7,773 nt of DNA, from positions 1 to 7,773 of the forward strand of contig JALQSZ010000061.1 of assembly GCA_023264135.1 (NCBI GenBank), given 5' to 3'. Below are positions 1 through 5,656 of this stretch, piece by piece. Under the pieces are notes generated by a model. It was not told the origin of the DNA, did not search any database, and saw nothing but the letters and a program-made list of their open reading frames with translations. The stretch comes from Acidimicrobiales bacterium. Its GTDB lineage: Bacteria; Actinomycetota; Acidimicrobiia; Acidimicrobiales; Acidimicrobilacustridaceae. The position numbers were made by a program, and so were the translations under genes. Position 1 is the first letter of the stretch. The number at the start of each line of letters is the position of its first letter.

Positions 1-491
1 CGAGCCAAGTTGTCGGCGACACTTACGCCAGTTGCGCCTCCACCGATGACCGCAATCGTTGAGGCACCCGAGAGTTCCGCGTTGATTGCCGAAAGTTCGT
101 TGTCGATCGTTGCCAAGTCCTCGACACGATCATGACGCCAGAATCCGTTTGAAACGCCGGTGGCGATCACGAAGTAGTCGTACGCAATATCTCGTGTGGC
201 CCCGTTCGCAAGTGCAACGGAAACCGTTGACGCGTCGAGGTCGACACTTGAGATGCGGCCGTGGGTGACATCAACAGCATCAAGGCGGCGGAAGCGTCGA
301 TAGGGCACAAGATACGTGCGTCGCCAGCGGGGAAGATCAACGAGACGAGTGCCGAGTTCCTGACCACTGACAAGCGCAGGGCGCGTCGATATGCCGATGA
401 CAGTGCACGACCGCGCCAAACGCGTGGCGATGACAGCACCGGTATCGCCAAGACCGGCGATGACGACAATTGGTTTGCGTGACGAACTCAT
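1..491 (-). CDS. FAD/NAD(P)-dependent oxidoreductase, N-terminal part (cut by left edge)
   Basis: The first 163 residues of a pyridine-nucleotide-disulfide-oxidoreductase-like flavoprotein are present; the C-terminus lies beyond the left edge. A first dinucleotide-binding loop is seen as IAGLGDTGAV (Gly13, Gly15, Gly18), suited to FAD. The segment VIATGVSNGFW (about 108-118) is the family ATG motif that ends the first FAD half. A second loop, VIGGGATGVS (Gly150, Gly152, Gly155), would bind NAD(P)H. The first FAD segment is short (about 108 residues), as in type II NADH dehydrogenase/AIF-like proteins rather than glutathione reductases, and no redox CxxxxC is seen. The ATG at 491 is chosen because the glycine loop follows directly and the upstream gene stops 13 bp earlier; no strong ribosome site is visible. 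It is probably co-transcribed with the crotonase gene. The electron acceptor is unknown; a quinone, or a ferredoxin serving an oxygenase, are both possible. Confidence 0.85.
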   Translation of the reverse strand, partial: MSSSRKPIVVIAGLGDTGAVIATRLARSCTVIGISTRPALVSGQELGTRLVDLPRWRRTYLVPYRRFRRLDAVDVTHGRISSVDLDASTVSVALANGATRDIAYDYFVIATGVSNGFWRHDRVEDLATIDNELSAINAELSGASTIAVIGGGATGVSVADNLA

Positions 492-504
492 TGGTTCGTC
501 GATC

Positions 505-1308
505 TCATTCGCCGGTGAAGACGGGTTCGCGCTTTTCGAGGAACGCGCGCGGACCTTCGGCAGCGTCCTTCGATGCCATCGCGATGCCGCCGTGCTTCAT
601 CTCGATCTTGAATGCCTCTTCTTCGGGCATCGCTTCGGTCTCACGCAGGGTGGCGAGAATCGCCTTCACTGCGAGCGGACCGTTGCGAGCGATTCGCGTT
701 GCGATCTCGCGCGCTTTGTCGAGGGCCTGGCCGTCGGGCACGACATGGTTGACGAGACCAAGTTCATGGGCACGACGTGCGGGGAGATCCTCGCCCGTGA
801 GCAGCATCTCGGCCGCGACGGCGTAACCGATCTGACGGCGAAGGCGAACGGCGGAACCAGCCATTGGGAACAGTGCTCGTTGCACTTCGGTCACACCAAA
901 GACCGCGCTTTCGCCGGCAACACGAATGTCGGTGCCTTGCAGAATTTCCGTTCCACCAGCACGGGCGAATCCCTCGGCGGCGAGGATGACTGGCTTGGTC
1001 GGACGGTAGGTCTTGAGCCAACCACCGAGGATGACCTCGGGTTGATCCTTGAAACGTTGGAGCCATTCGTTATCGACCACGCCTTCACGAAGGCGACCGA
1101 TTTCCGCAAGGTCCATGCCGGCGCAGAACGTGTCGCCCTTGCCGGTGAGGATTGCGACTCGGAGTGAATCGTCGGTGTCGAGCCGGACCCACGCGTCGTA
1201 GAGGCGACACAGGACTTCAGCGTTCGCCGCGTTCTTCTTTTCGGGACGGTTGATCGTGACAACGAGGATCGGACCCTCGGCTTCGACCAGCACCAACGGT
1301 TCAGACAT
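505..1308 (-). CDS. Enoyl-CoA hydratase/isomerase family protein (crotonase fold)
   Basis: A full-length 267-residue crotonase, within the usual 255-290 range. These cytosolic enzymes act on acyl-CoA thioesters, typically hydrating a 2,3-enoyl-CoA during beta-oxidation. The N-terminal strand VVTINRPEKKNAAN (16-29) is typical of the family. FCAGMDL (61-67) forms one half of the CoA oxyanion hole and AGGTEI (117-122) the other. Glu121 and Glu141 (in GVTEVQ) are 20 residues apart, matching the two catalytic glutamates Glu144 and Glu164 of rat mitochondrial hydratase, so hydratase chemistry is possible. The usual PGxGGTQRL stretch is replaced by FPMAGSAVRL (147-156), a variant I associate with mycobacterial EchA-type paralogues. 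The ATG at 1308 has a strong ribosome site (GGGGGAG). It is the first gene of a likely operon with the FAD protein and diverges from the TetR gene, its probable regulator. The substrate is unknown; isomerase or hydrolase activity cannot be excluded. Confidence 0.93.
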   Translation of the reverse strand: MSEPLVLVEAEGPILVVTINRPEKKNAANAEVLCRLYDAWVRLDTDDSLRVAILTGKGDTFCAGMDLAEIGRLREGVVDNEWLQRFKDQPEVILGGWLKTYRPTKPVILAAEGFARAGGTEILQGTDIRVAGESAVFGVTEVQRALFPMAGSAVRLRRQIGYAVAAEMLLTGEDLPARRAHELGLVNHVVPDGQALDKAREIATRIARNGPLAVKAILATLRETEAMPEEEAFKIEMKHGGIAMASKDAAEGPRAFLEKREPVFTGE

Positions 1309-1315
1309 GTGAGCA

Positions 1316-1322
1316 CTCCCCC
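1316..1322 (-). promoter_or_regulatory. Ribosome binding site of the crotonase gene
   Basis: Read on the minus strand this is GGGGGAG, ending 7 bases before the ATG at 1308. It is purine-rich and well spaced and supports that start codon. Confidence 0.65.
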
Positions 1323-1336
1323 TGAGTGAATAGACC

Positions 1337-1357
1337 CCTGAGGTTTACTACGTCAGG
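1337..1357. promoter_or_regulatory. Inverted repeat, candidate TetR operator in the divergent gap
   Basis: CCTGA and TCAGG arms are separated by 11 bases; two further inner pairs (GT/AC) match, giving 7 of 10 complementary positions around a central base. It lies in the 89-bp gap between the divergent crotonase and TetR genes, directly upstream of the -35 hexamer assigned to the TetR gene. It overlaps where the crotonase promoter must be (weak TAGTAA or TATTCA -10 candidates on the minus strand). TetR proteins usually bind imperfect palindromes of this size next to their own gene. Binding here is inferred. Confidence 0.4.
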
Positions 1358-1360
1358 TGA

Positions 1361-1389
1361 TTGAGTGTGAAGGCGAAGGAACCTAGGGT
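1361..1389 (+). promoter_or_regulatory. Promoter of the TetR gene, predicted leaderless transcript
   Basis: TTGAGT at 1361-1366, a 17-base spacer, and TAGGGT at 1384-1389 form a good housekeeping-sigma promoter of the actinobacterial TANNNT type. Transcription would begin about seven bases after the -10, at 1396-1398, which coincides with the ATG at 1398. The message would thus lack a 5' leader, which fits the absence of a properly placed AGGAGG-like site. Confidence 0.5.
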
Positions 1390-1397
1390 CGGGGCTA

Positions 1398-2009
1398 ATG
1401 GAGCGCCATCCCACACAGCAGAAAATCCTCGATGAGACCATCAGGATTATCGAGACCAGCGGTGAATCGAGCGTGCGCGTGCACGACATCGAAGTCGCCG
1501 TCAACGTGACTGCGCCCTCGATCTATCACTTCTTTGGAAGCCGAGAAGGGCTGGTGAGCGCTGCGCAGGCCGAACGAGTCGTTCGCGGTTTCACGCAGTT
1601 CAACGAGGTCTCCGAATCGATTCTCAATCGCGTCTCAAGTCGCGCCGAGCTGCGCGTCGCCATCGACCAGATTCTGACCGCCGTGTATGAACCTTCCCGA
1701 GCACCCGCACGACTTCAGCGCATCTTTGCGTTTGCCAGCGCGGAAGGTCGGCCGGAACTCGCAGTGTTGATTGGTGAGGCAGCGCGCAACTTCCTTCACG
1801 AGAACGCGGTGCGGTTCGCCGTGTTTAAGGAGAAGGGGTGGATTCGTCCTGATCTTGATCTTGAAGCCTTCAGTCAGTGGCTCGGTGGACAAATTCTCGG
1901 TCGCGTTTACATCGAACTCGGGTGCGAACCCACACCGAATCCTTCGTGGGACGCGATTTCCAAAGAGGCCGTGGCGTTCATTGTCTTTGGATCGTTAACC
2001 GACGACTGA
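1398..2009 (+). CDS. TetR/AcrR-family transcriptional regulator
   Basis: A 203-residue cytosolic DNA-binding protein, of normal TetR length. The N-terminal domain (about 6-52) has the family layout: a first helix (QKILDETIRIIE), then HTH helices at 27-37 (RVHDIEVAVNV) and 38-48 (TAPSIYHFFGS). This is followed by REGLVSAA, matching the usual YxHFxSKExL pattern with His44 and Phe45/Phe46. The remaining 150 residues are the all-helical ligand-binding and dimer domain, which varies between families and gives no clue to the inducer. The gene diverges from the crotonase operon and is followed 96 bp later by the transporter and amidase genes on its own strand, so either or both units may be its targets. 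TetR proteins are mostly repressors released by a small ligand. Regulation of both units and its own gene is inferred from position. Confidence 0.92.
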   Translation: MERHPTQQKILDETIRIIETSGESSVRVHDIEVAVNVTAPSIYHFFGSREGLVSAAQAERVVRGFTQFNEVSESILNRVSSRAELRVAIDQILTAVYEPSRAPARLQRIFAFASAEGRPELAVLIGEAARNFLHENAVRFAVFKEKGWIRPDLDLEAFSQWLGGQILGRVYIELGCEPTPNPSWDAISKEAVAFIVFGSLTDD

Positions 2010-2034
2010 GAACTGAAAAACGGGTCGAGCATCG

Positions 2035-2063
2035 TTGTGAGGCTGAACGTTGTCACCTACTGT
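2035..2063 (+). promoter_or_regulatory. Candidate promoter of the transporter-amidase unit
   Basis: TTGTGA at 2035-2040, a 17-base spacer and TACTGT at 2058-2063 give a plausible -35/-10 pair. The start point would be near 2070, leaving a leader of about 36 bases that contains the ribosome site. No convincing terminator separates it from the TetR stop at 2009, so readthrough from the regulator gene is also possible. Confidence 0.4.
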
Positions 2064-2092
2064 CTCTAAAGATTTTCCATTCGAGAGTGCCC

Positions 2093-2099
2093 GAAGGAG
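2093..2099 (+). promoter_or_regulatory. Ribosome binding site of the MFS gene
   Basis: GAAGGAG lies 6 bases before the ATG at 2106. This strong Shine-Dalgarno match fixes the transporter start. Confidence 0.75.
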
Positions 2100-2105
2100 C
2101 TTTAC

Positions 2106-3695
2106 ATGACATCGGCGGCTGTTACGACGAAAAAAGTTTCGAAGTTTGCCGTGCCGTTACTTGGTTTCTTCGGTGGCGTACAAGGTTCCGCGCCAAACGT
2201 GGCGAGTACGGCACTTGTTGGCGCGAGCCGCGGGCTTCATATGGCAGGCAGTACACAGGCGCTTGCCGCAAGTATGCAGACGCTTGCCATCGCTGCAACC
2301 GTTATCACTACCGGCTTGATGGCCGATCGCCTTGGCCGTCGCCGAGTCTTGATTGCCGCGCTGATTGTCGGAATCGTCGGCAACATCATCGTGATCGGTG
2401 CGCCGACGTCTGCGTTCTACATGCTCGGAATGGCCGTTATCGGCGTTGGTCTCGGTGCGGTGTACGGCGCATCGTTCGCGTACATCAAGTCCATTGTTCC
2501 GGTGAACAAGATTCCTGGAGCTCTCGGCATCTTTACTGCGGTGGTGATGGTCACGACGCTGATCATTACGTTCGTCGGTGGTTCACTGAGTTCGATCGAT
2601 TGGCGCTATGCCTTTGTTGTCACCCCGATCGCGTGCTTGCTCGGATTGCTGTGCGTCCCGAAACTTCTTCCGCCGGTTCCCACCGTCAAAGGCGGCAGCC
2701 TCGATGTCGTCGGTCAGTTGCTTCTTGCTGGCGGTGTCATTTCGTTCCTCTATTCGGTGAGCCAGTTCGCTCAAAGCCTTACGAGCCCGAAGACACTGGT
2801 TCCACTTGTGCTCGGCATTGTGCTCCTAGCTGCGTTCGCAATTTGGGAAGCCAAATACGACGGCCACTTCTTTCCAATGCAGTTGTTCAAGTCGCCGATC
2901 TTTCTTGCGGCGTTGTGCTTTGGATTTATCTACAACTTCGGAACCGCTGTCTCATTCCTTCAGCTCACGAATCTCTGGCAGTACATCAATGGCTTGAAAA
3001 CCTCGCAGGTGTCGATGTGGCAGCTCCCATTGCTGCTCGCGGGCATCGTTGCTGGTCTCTTAACCGGTCGAGTTATGGCAAAGGGGATGTCGAACCGCAC
3101 AGCGGGCATCATCGGCGGCGCAATGACCGCGTGTGGCTTCTTCTGGGTGGGGATCTTTCACTCCTCACATGGTTTGGTTGGGTTCCTTCCGGGCCTGATC
3201 ATTGCTGGCGCTGGCGTTGTTGTTGCTGCGGTGCCATTCGGCAACCTCATTCTCCGAGAGGCGCCTGCGAAATACCTCGGCCCGGTGTCTTCTGCTCGCA
3301 CCACCGCAGGTCAGTTCTTCTACACACTCGGTTTCGCGCTTTCGACCGTGTTGATCGACAAGATGACGATCGGAGGAACCGTTCGTCGGCTCGAGGCAGC
3401 CGGTGTTCCTGCGAATCAACTCTCGACCGGTCTCGACGCCGTGAACGCCTATGCCGCGAACGGAACTGCTCCGACGACTTCGGAAGGCAAACAAGCTCTT
3501 GCGGCTGCCGTGACCTCCTATGGCGGCGCGTTCCGCACGACGATGTTCATCACTGCAATCGCGATTTTGGTTGCAACAGCGCTCGCCACCTTCCTCTTGC
3601 GTAAGGGCGAAGGCGATCCACAACCGGCGCATGAGGACGACGCATCGCCGGCACCTACTTCAACACCAGCACCAGCACCAGCCACCTCGAACTAA
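2106..3695 (+). CDS. MFS transporter, DHA2-like (14 membrane segments)
   Basis: A 529-residue inner-membrane carrier of the major facilitator superfamily, probably proton-coupled. About 14 hydrophobic segments can be picked out by eye, as in the DHA2 drug:H+ antiporter group, and the length fits that group. Motif A is clear between helices 2 and 3 (GLMADRLGRRR, 70-80). A DWRYAF stretch (165-170) follows helix 5, as in EmrB-like proteins, though the motif C region is degenerate (ITFVGGS). A soluble stretch of about 60 residues (417-475) before the last helix is also typical of DHA2. The C-terminus (504-529) is a hydrophilic Pro/Ala/Thr-rich tail. It is probably translated with the downstream amide hydrolase, whose ribosome site overlaps this stop codon. 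The substrate may therefore be what that enzyme cuts or releases. Import and export cannot be told apart; most DHA2 relatives export. Confidence 0.92.
   Translation: MTSAAVTTKKVSKFAVPLLGFFGGVQGSAPNVASTALVGASRGLHMAGSTQALAASMQTLAIAATVITTGLMADRLGRRRVLIAALIVGIVGNIIVIGAPTSAFYMLGMAVIGVGLGAVYGASFAYIKSIVPVNKIPGALGIFTAVVMVTTLIITFVGGSLSSIDWRYAFVVTPIACLLGLLCVPKLLPPVPTVKGGSLDVVGQLLLAGGVISFLYSVSQFAQSLTSPKTLVPLVLGIVLLAAFAIWEAKYDGHFFPMQLFKSPIFLAALCFGFIYNFGTAVSFLQLTNLWQYINGLKTSQVSMWQLPLLLAGIVAGLLTGRVMAKGMSNRTAGIIGGAMTACGFFWVGIFHSSHGLVGFLPGLIIAGAGVVVAAVPFGNLILREAPAKYLGPVSSARTTAGQFFYTLGFALSTVLIDKMTIGGTVRRLEAAGVPANQLSTGLDAVNAYAANGTAPTTSEGKQALAAAVTSYGGAFRTTMFITAIAILVATALATFLLRKGEGDPQPAHEDDASPAPTSTPAPAPATSN
3665..3682 (+). 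repeat. Hexanucleotide repeat (ACCAGC x3) in the transporter tail
   Basis: Three tandem ACCAGC copies encode part of the Pro/Ala-rich C-terminal tail of the MFS protein. The unit is a multiple of three, so slippage would alter tail length without breaking the frame. Confidence 0.6.
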
Positions 3696-3698
3696 GGA
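3694..3698 (+). promoter_or_regulatory. Ribosome binding site of the amidase, overlapping the MFS stop
   Basis: AAGGA uses the last two bases of the transporter TAA and lies 7 bases before the ATG at 3706. This suggests translational coupling of the two genes and supports the internal start over longer in-frame extensions. Confidence 0.6.
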
Positions 3699-3705
3699 CT
3701 TCACC

Positions 3706-4698
3706 ATGTGCACCAATTTCAAACACAAGGCAGCAAAAGACGGCACCGTTTGTGTCGGTCGAACCATGGAATTTCCCGATGTCATCCCGTGGGAAATCGC
3801 GGTGATCGCCAGCAACTTTCAGGGCAAGAGCGCGGCGAGCAGCAACGGCAAGACGTGGACCGCGAAGTACGGAATCGTTGGCATCGGGGCCTTTGGTGAG
3901 CCCTGGCTCGGCGATGGAATGAACACTGCTGGCTTGTCGGGCCACATCCTTTACATGCCGAATCATGCGACGTACTACGACGCAAAGAACGATGGTTCCG
4001 ATCTCGGCATCCTCGAAGGACTCGCGTATTTACTCGGAACCTGTGCGAACACCACCGAAGTGAAAGCCGCGCTTGCAACCTGCAACTTCGTGAATTTCAC
4101 TCCGAAGGAAATTCCCGTCCCGTTGCCCGTGCACTTCATTTTTCACGACAAAGATTCATGCGTTGTCGCCGAGTTCCACCCCGAGGGAATGGTGGTGAGC
4201 GACAACCCAACACAGGTTGCGACGAATGCGCCCTATCTCGACTGGCACCTTACGAATGTCACGAACTACTTGAGCCTTTCGCCGGAGAACCCCAAGGCCG
4301 TTGAAATTGGCGGAACGACGTTTGCTCCTTCAGGACAGGGCCAAGGGTTTCGAGGATTGCCGGCCGACGAGAACTCCTCCTCGCGATTCATTCGAGTGTT
4401 GGCCAATACGCAGTTTGCTGATCAACCTGCCGATGCAAAAGCGGCAGAAATGGATTCGGTGCGCATCCTGCACGGATTCGACCTCGTCCCTGGTGTCGTG
4501 GTGGAAGACACACCGAATGGACCGATGCCATTGCTGACAATGTGGTCGACAGTGAGCAACATCACCGGCAACCGGTACATCTACAACACCTACAGCGATC
4601 CGCAGTGGTACGCCATCGATCTTTCGAAGACTGACTTTTCTTCGAACCGAGCGATTCCATTCACGAAGACCGGCGGATTCACCGATCTCACGGTCTAA
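3706..4698 (+). CDS. Choloylglycine hydrolase / penicillin V acylase family amide hydrolase (Ntn hydrolase)
   Basis: A 330-residue cytosolic enzyme that should cleave a linear C-N amide bond (bile-salt, penicillin V or N-acyl amide type). The start at 3706 makes Cys2 the second residue (MCTNF); after Met removal it becomes the N-terminal nucleophile. The frame is open upstream to 3520, but that extension would bury the cysteine and overlap the MFS gene. Other family residues are present: Arg19 in GRTMEF (bile salt hydrolase Arg18), Asn174 in TNAPYLDWHLTN (Asn175) and Arg227 in SSSRFIR (Arg228). Glu22 stands where bile salt hydrolases have Asp21, as I recall from Gram-negative-type and uncharacterised family members. 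No signal peptide is seen. The length equals that of known family members (about 315-350). It is coupled to the MFS gene. The substrate is open: conjugated bile acids, N-acyl homoserine lactones, penicillins or other N-acyl amides. Confidence 0.9.
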   Translation: MCTNFKHKAAKDGTVCVGRTMEFPDVIPWEIAVIASNFQGKSAASSNGKTWTAKYGIVGIGAFGEPWLGDGMNTAGLSGHILYMPNHATYYDAKNDGSDLGILEGLAYLLGTCANTTEVKAALATCNFVNFTPKEIPVPLPVHFIFHDKDSCVVAEFHPEGMVVSDNPTQVATNAPYLDWHLTNVTNYLSLSPENPKAVEIGGTTFAPSGQGQGFRGLPADENSSSRFIRVLANTQFADQPADAKAAEMDSVRILHGFDLVPGVVVEDTPNGPMPLLTMWSTVSNITGNRYIYNTYSDPQWYAIDLSKTDFSSNRAIPFTKTGGFTDLTV

Positions 4699-4702
4699 CC
4701 AT

Positions 4703-4720
4703 CGCGTTGCTTGTCACGCG
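4703..4720. terminator. Small hairpin between convergent genes, weak terminator candidate
   Basis: CGCGT and ACGCG arms of 5 bp enclose an 8-base loop in the 15-bp gap between the amidase and Rieske stop codons, reaching into the last Rieske codons. No T-run follows on either strand, so intrinsic termination is doubtful; it is the only fold seen here that could serve both converging transcripts. Confidence 0.2.
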
Positions 4721-5634
4721 TAAAACTGAGCCGCCCACTTGCGCAATTGCGTAACGGGCTTTTCGCTTGGCGCGAGTGCTGGCGACGCAAGGTACGTCTT
4801 CGATTCCCAAATCGGAATGTCCTGGTCGAACTGACGCTCAACTTCGGCGACGAATGGCGTTGCAATCTTCTCCGCGATTTCTGAACCGTCGTGGTAGAAG
4901 GTGAATCGAACGTGCACGTTTTCGTTGTCAATTGGAGTGATCGCGGAAATCAGCGTGACCGTGCCAAAGAGTTTGAACTCAATGTGGCCCATACCTGAAC
5001 CGAGACTGTTCGAAACGAGGTCGCCGGTGAAGTCGCCTCGAGAGGTGTTGAACGCCTGCTGACTTTCAACAGTTCGGAACGGTCCGTCCATCGTCAGCTT
5101 GCCAATGGGGTTAATCGTGCCAGTGCCGTGCACGTATTTGAAGTGGGGCATGTCGACAGAGTTCTCAGCGATCTCTTGCCATTGGCTGCTCACAAGGCGA
5201 TCGAATCCACCGCCAAGAACTGCATCCTCAGCGAGCATCTGCGGAATCTCGTAGGTAGGAGCGACAGAACGATGGGGGTGATACCAAACGACGAGATGTC
5301 CGTTCACGACTCGTGATGGATAGGTGTAGATCTGCGCCTTGCGATTCGGTTTCTCGGCGTAGGGGATCACCGTGTTCTTGCCGGCGGTATCGAACTCCCA
5401 ATAGTGGAATGGGCATCGGATGCAGTTGCCCTCAACGGTTCCGCCGACGCCGAGATGCGCTCCAAGATGCGGGCAGTACGGGTCCATGGCGTGAAAGTCG
5501 CCGTCGGCGTCTTTCCATACGACAACCTGGGAACCGAACGCGTTGACGGTGGTGACGTCATCAGTGAGTTCGTGGACTCGACCAACACTGAACCAACCGA
5601 GGGGCATGGGGTGGGGGAAATTCGATGATGCCAT
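4714..5634 (-). CDS. Rieske [2Fe-2S] mononuclear iron oxygenase, KshA-like
   Basis: A 306-residue oxygenase component that should use electrons from a separate reductase to activate O2 and hydroxylate a ring compound. The Rieske cluster ligands are Cys54-Pro-His56 and Cys74-Pro-Phe-His77 (CPHLG and CPFHYWEFD). The catalytic iron motif is N158-SVDMPH-FKYVH with Asp161, His164 and His169; the third ligand is probably Asp270 or Asp272 in QFDQDIPIWESK. The C-terminus (IWESKTYLASPAL, then QLRKWAAQFY) resembles 3-ketosteroid 9-alpha-hydroxylase KshA. However, the protein is shorter than KshA (about 380-390), so the substrate may differ; Neverland/DAF-36-type sterol oxygenases are related alternatives. 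The frame stays open to an ATG at 5766, but that would overlap the acyltransferase gene by over 100 bases, so the ATG at 5634 is preferred. No ribosome site is obvious. No reductase gene is complete in the window. Confidence 0.9.
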   Translation of the reverse strand: MASSNFPHPMPLGWFSVGRVHELTDDVTTVNAFGSQVVVWKDADGDFHAMDPYCPHLGAHLGVGGTVEGNCIRCPFHYWEFDTAGKNTVIPYAEKPNRKAQIYTYPSRVVNGHLVVWYHPHRSVAPTYEIPQMLAEDAVLGGGFDRLVSSQWQEIAENSVDMPHFKYVHGTGTINPIGKLTMDGPFRTVESQQAFNTSRGDFTGDLVSNSLGSGMGHIEFKLFGTVTLISAITPIDNENVHVRFTFYHDGSEIAEKIATPFVAEVERQFDQDIPIWESKTYLASPALAPSEKPVTQLRKWAAQFYA

Positions 5635-5656
5635 GCCGTTGTGTTTAGCCGATGAC

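Noticed and set aside
391..1167. A 258-codon plus-strand open frame opposite the crotonase gene
   Set aside because: It is antisense to a clear crotonase with intact motifs, has no ribosome site and shows no recognisable domain; it is a shadow frame.
2010..2105. A second copy of the regulator palindrome before the MFS gene
   Set aside because: Only a six-base TCACCT/AGGTGA match is shared with the 1337-1360 region, which is expected by chance; no CCTGA-N11-TCAGG repeat is present.
1877..3604. A 575-codon plus-strand open frame, longer than the MFS gene it overlaps
   Set aside because: The product is extremely rich in Arg, Cys, His and Ser, has no domain, starts inside the TetR gene and lies over the transporter, whose helices and motif A are clear.
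3520..3705. N-terminal extension of the amide hydrolase
   Set aside because: It overlaps the MFS coding sequence, is Arg/His/Gln-rich, and would prevent Cys2 from becoming the N-terminal nucleophile.
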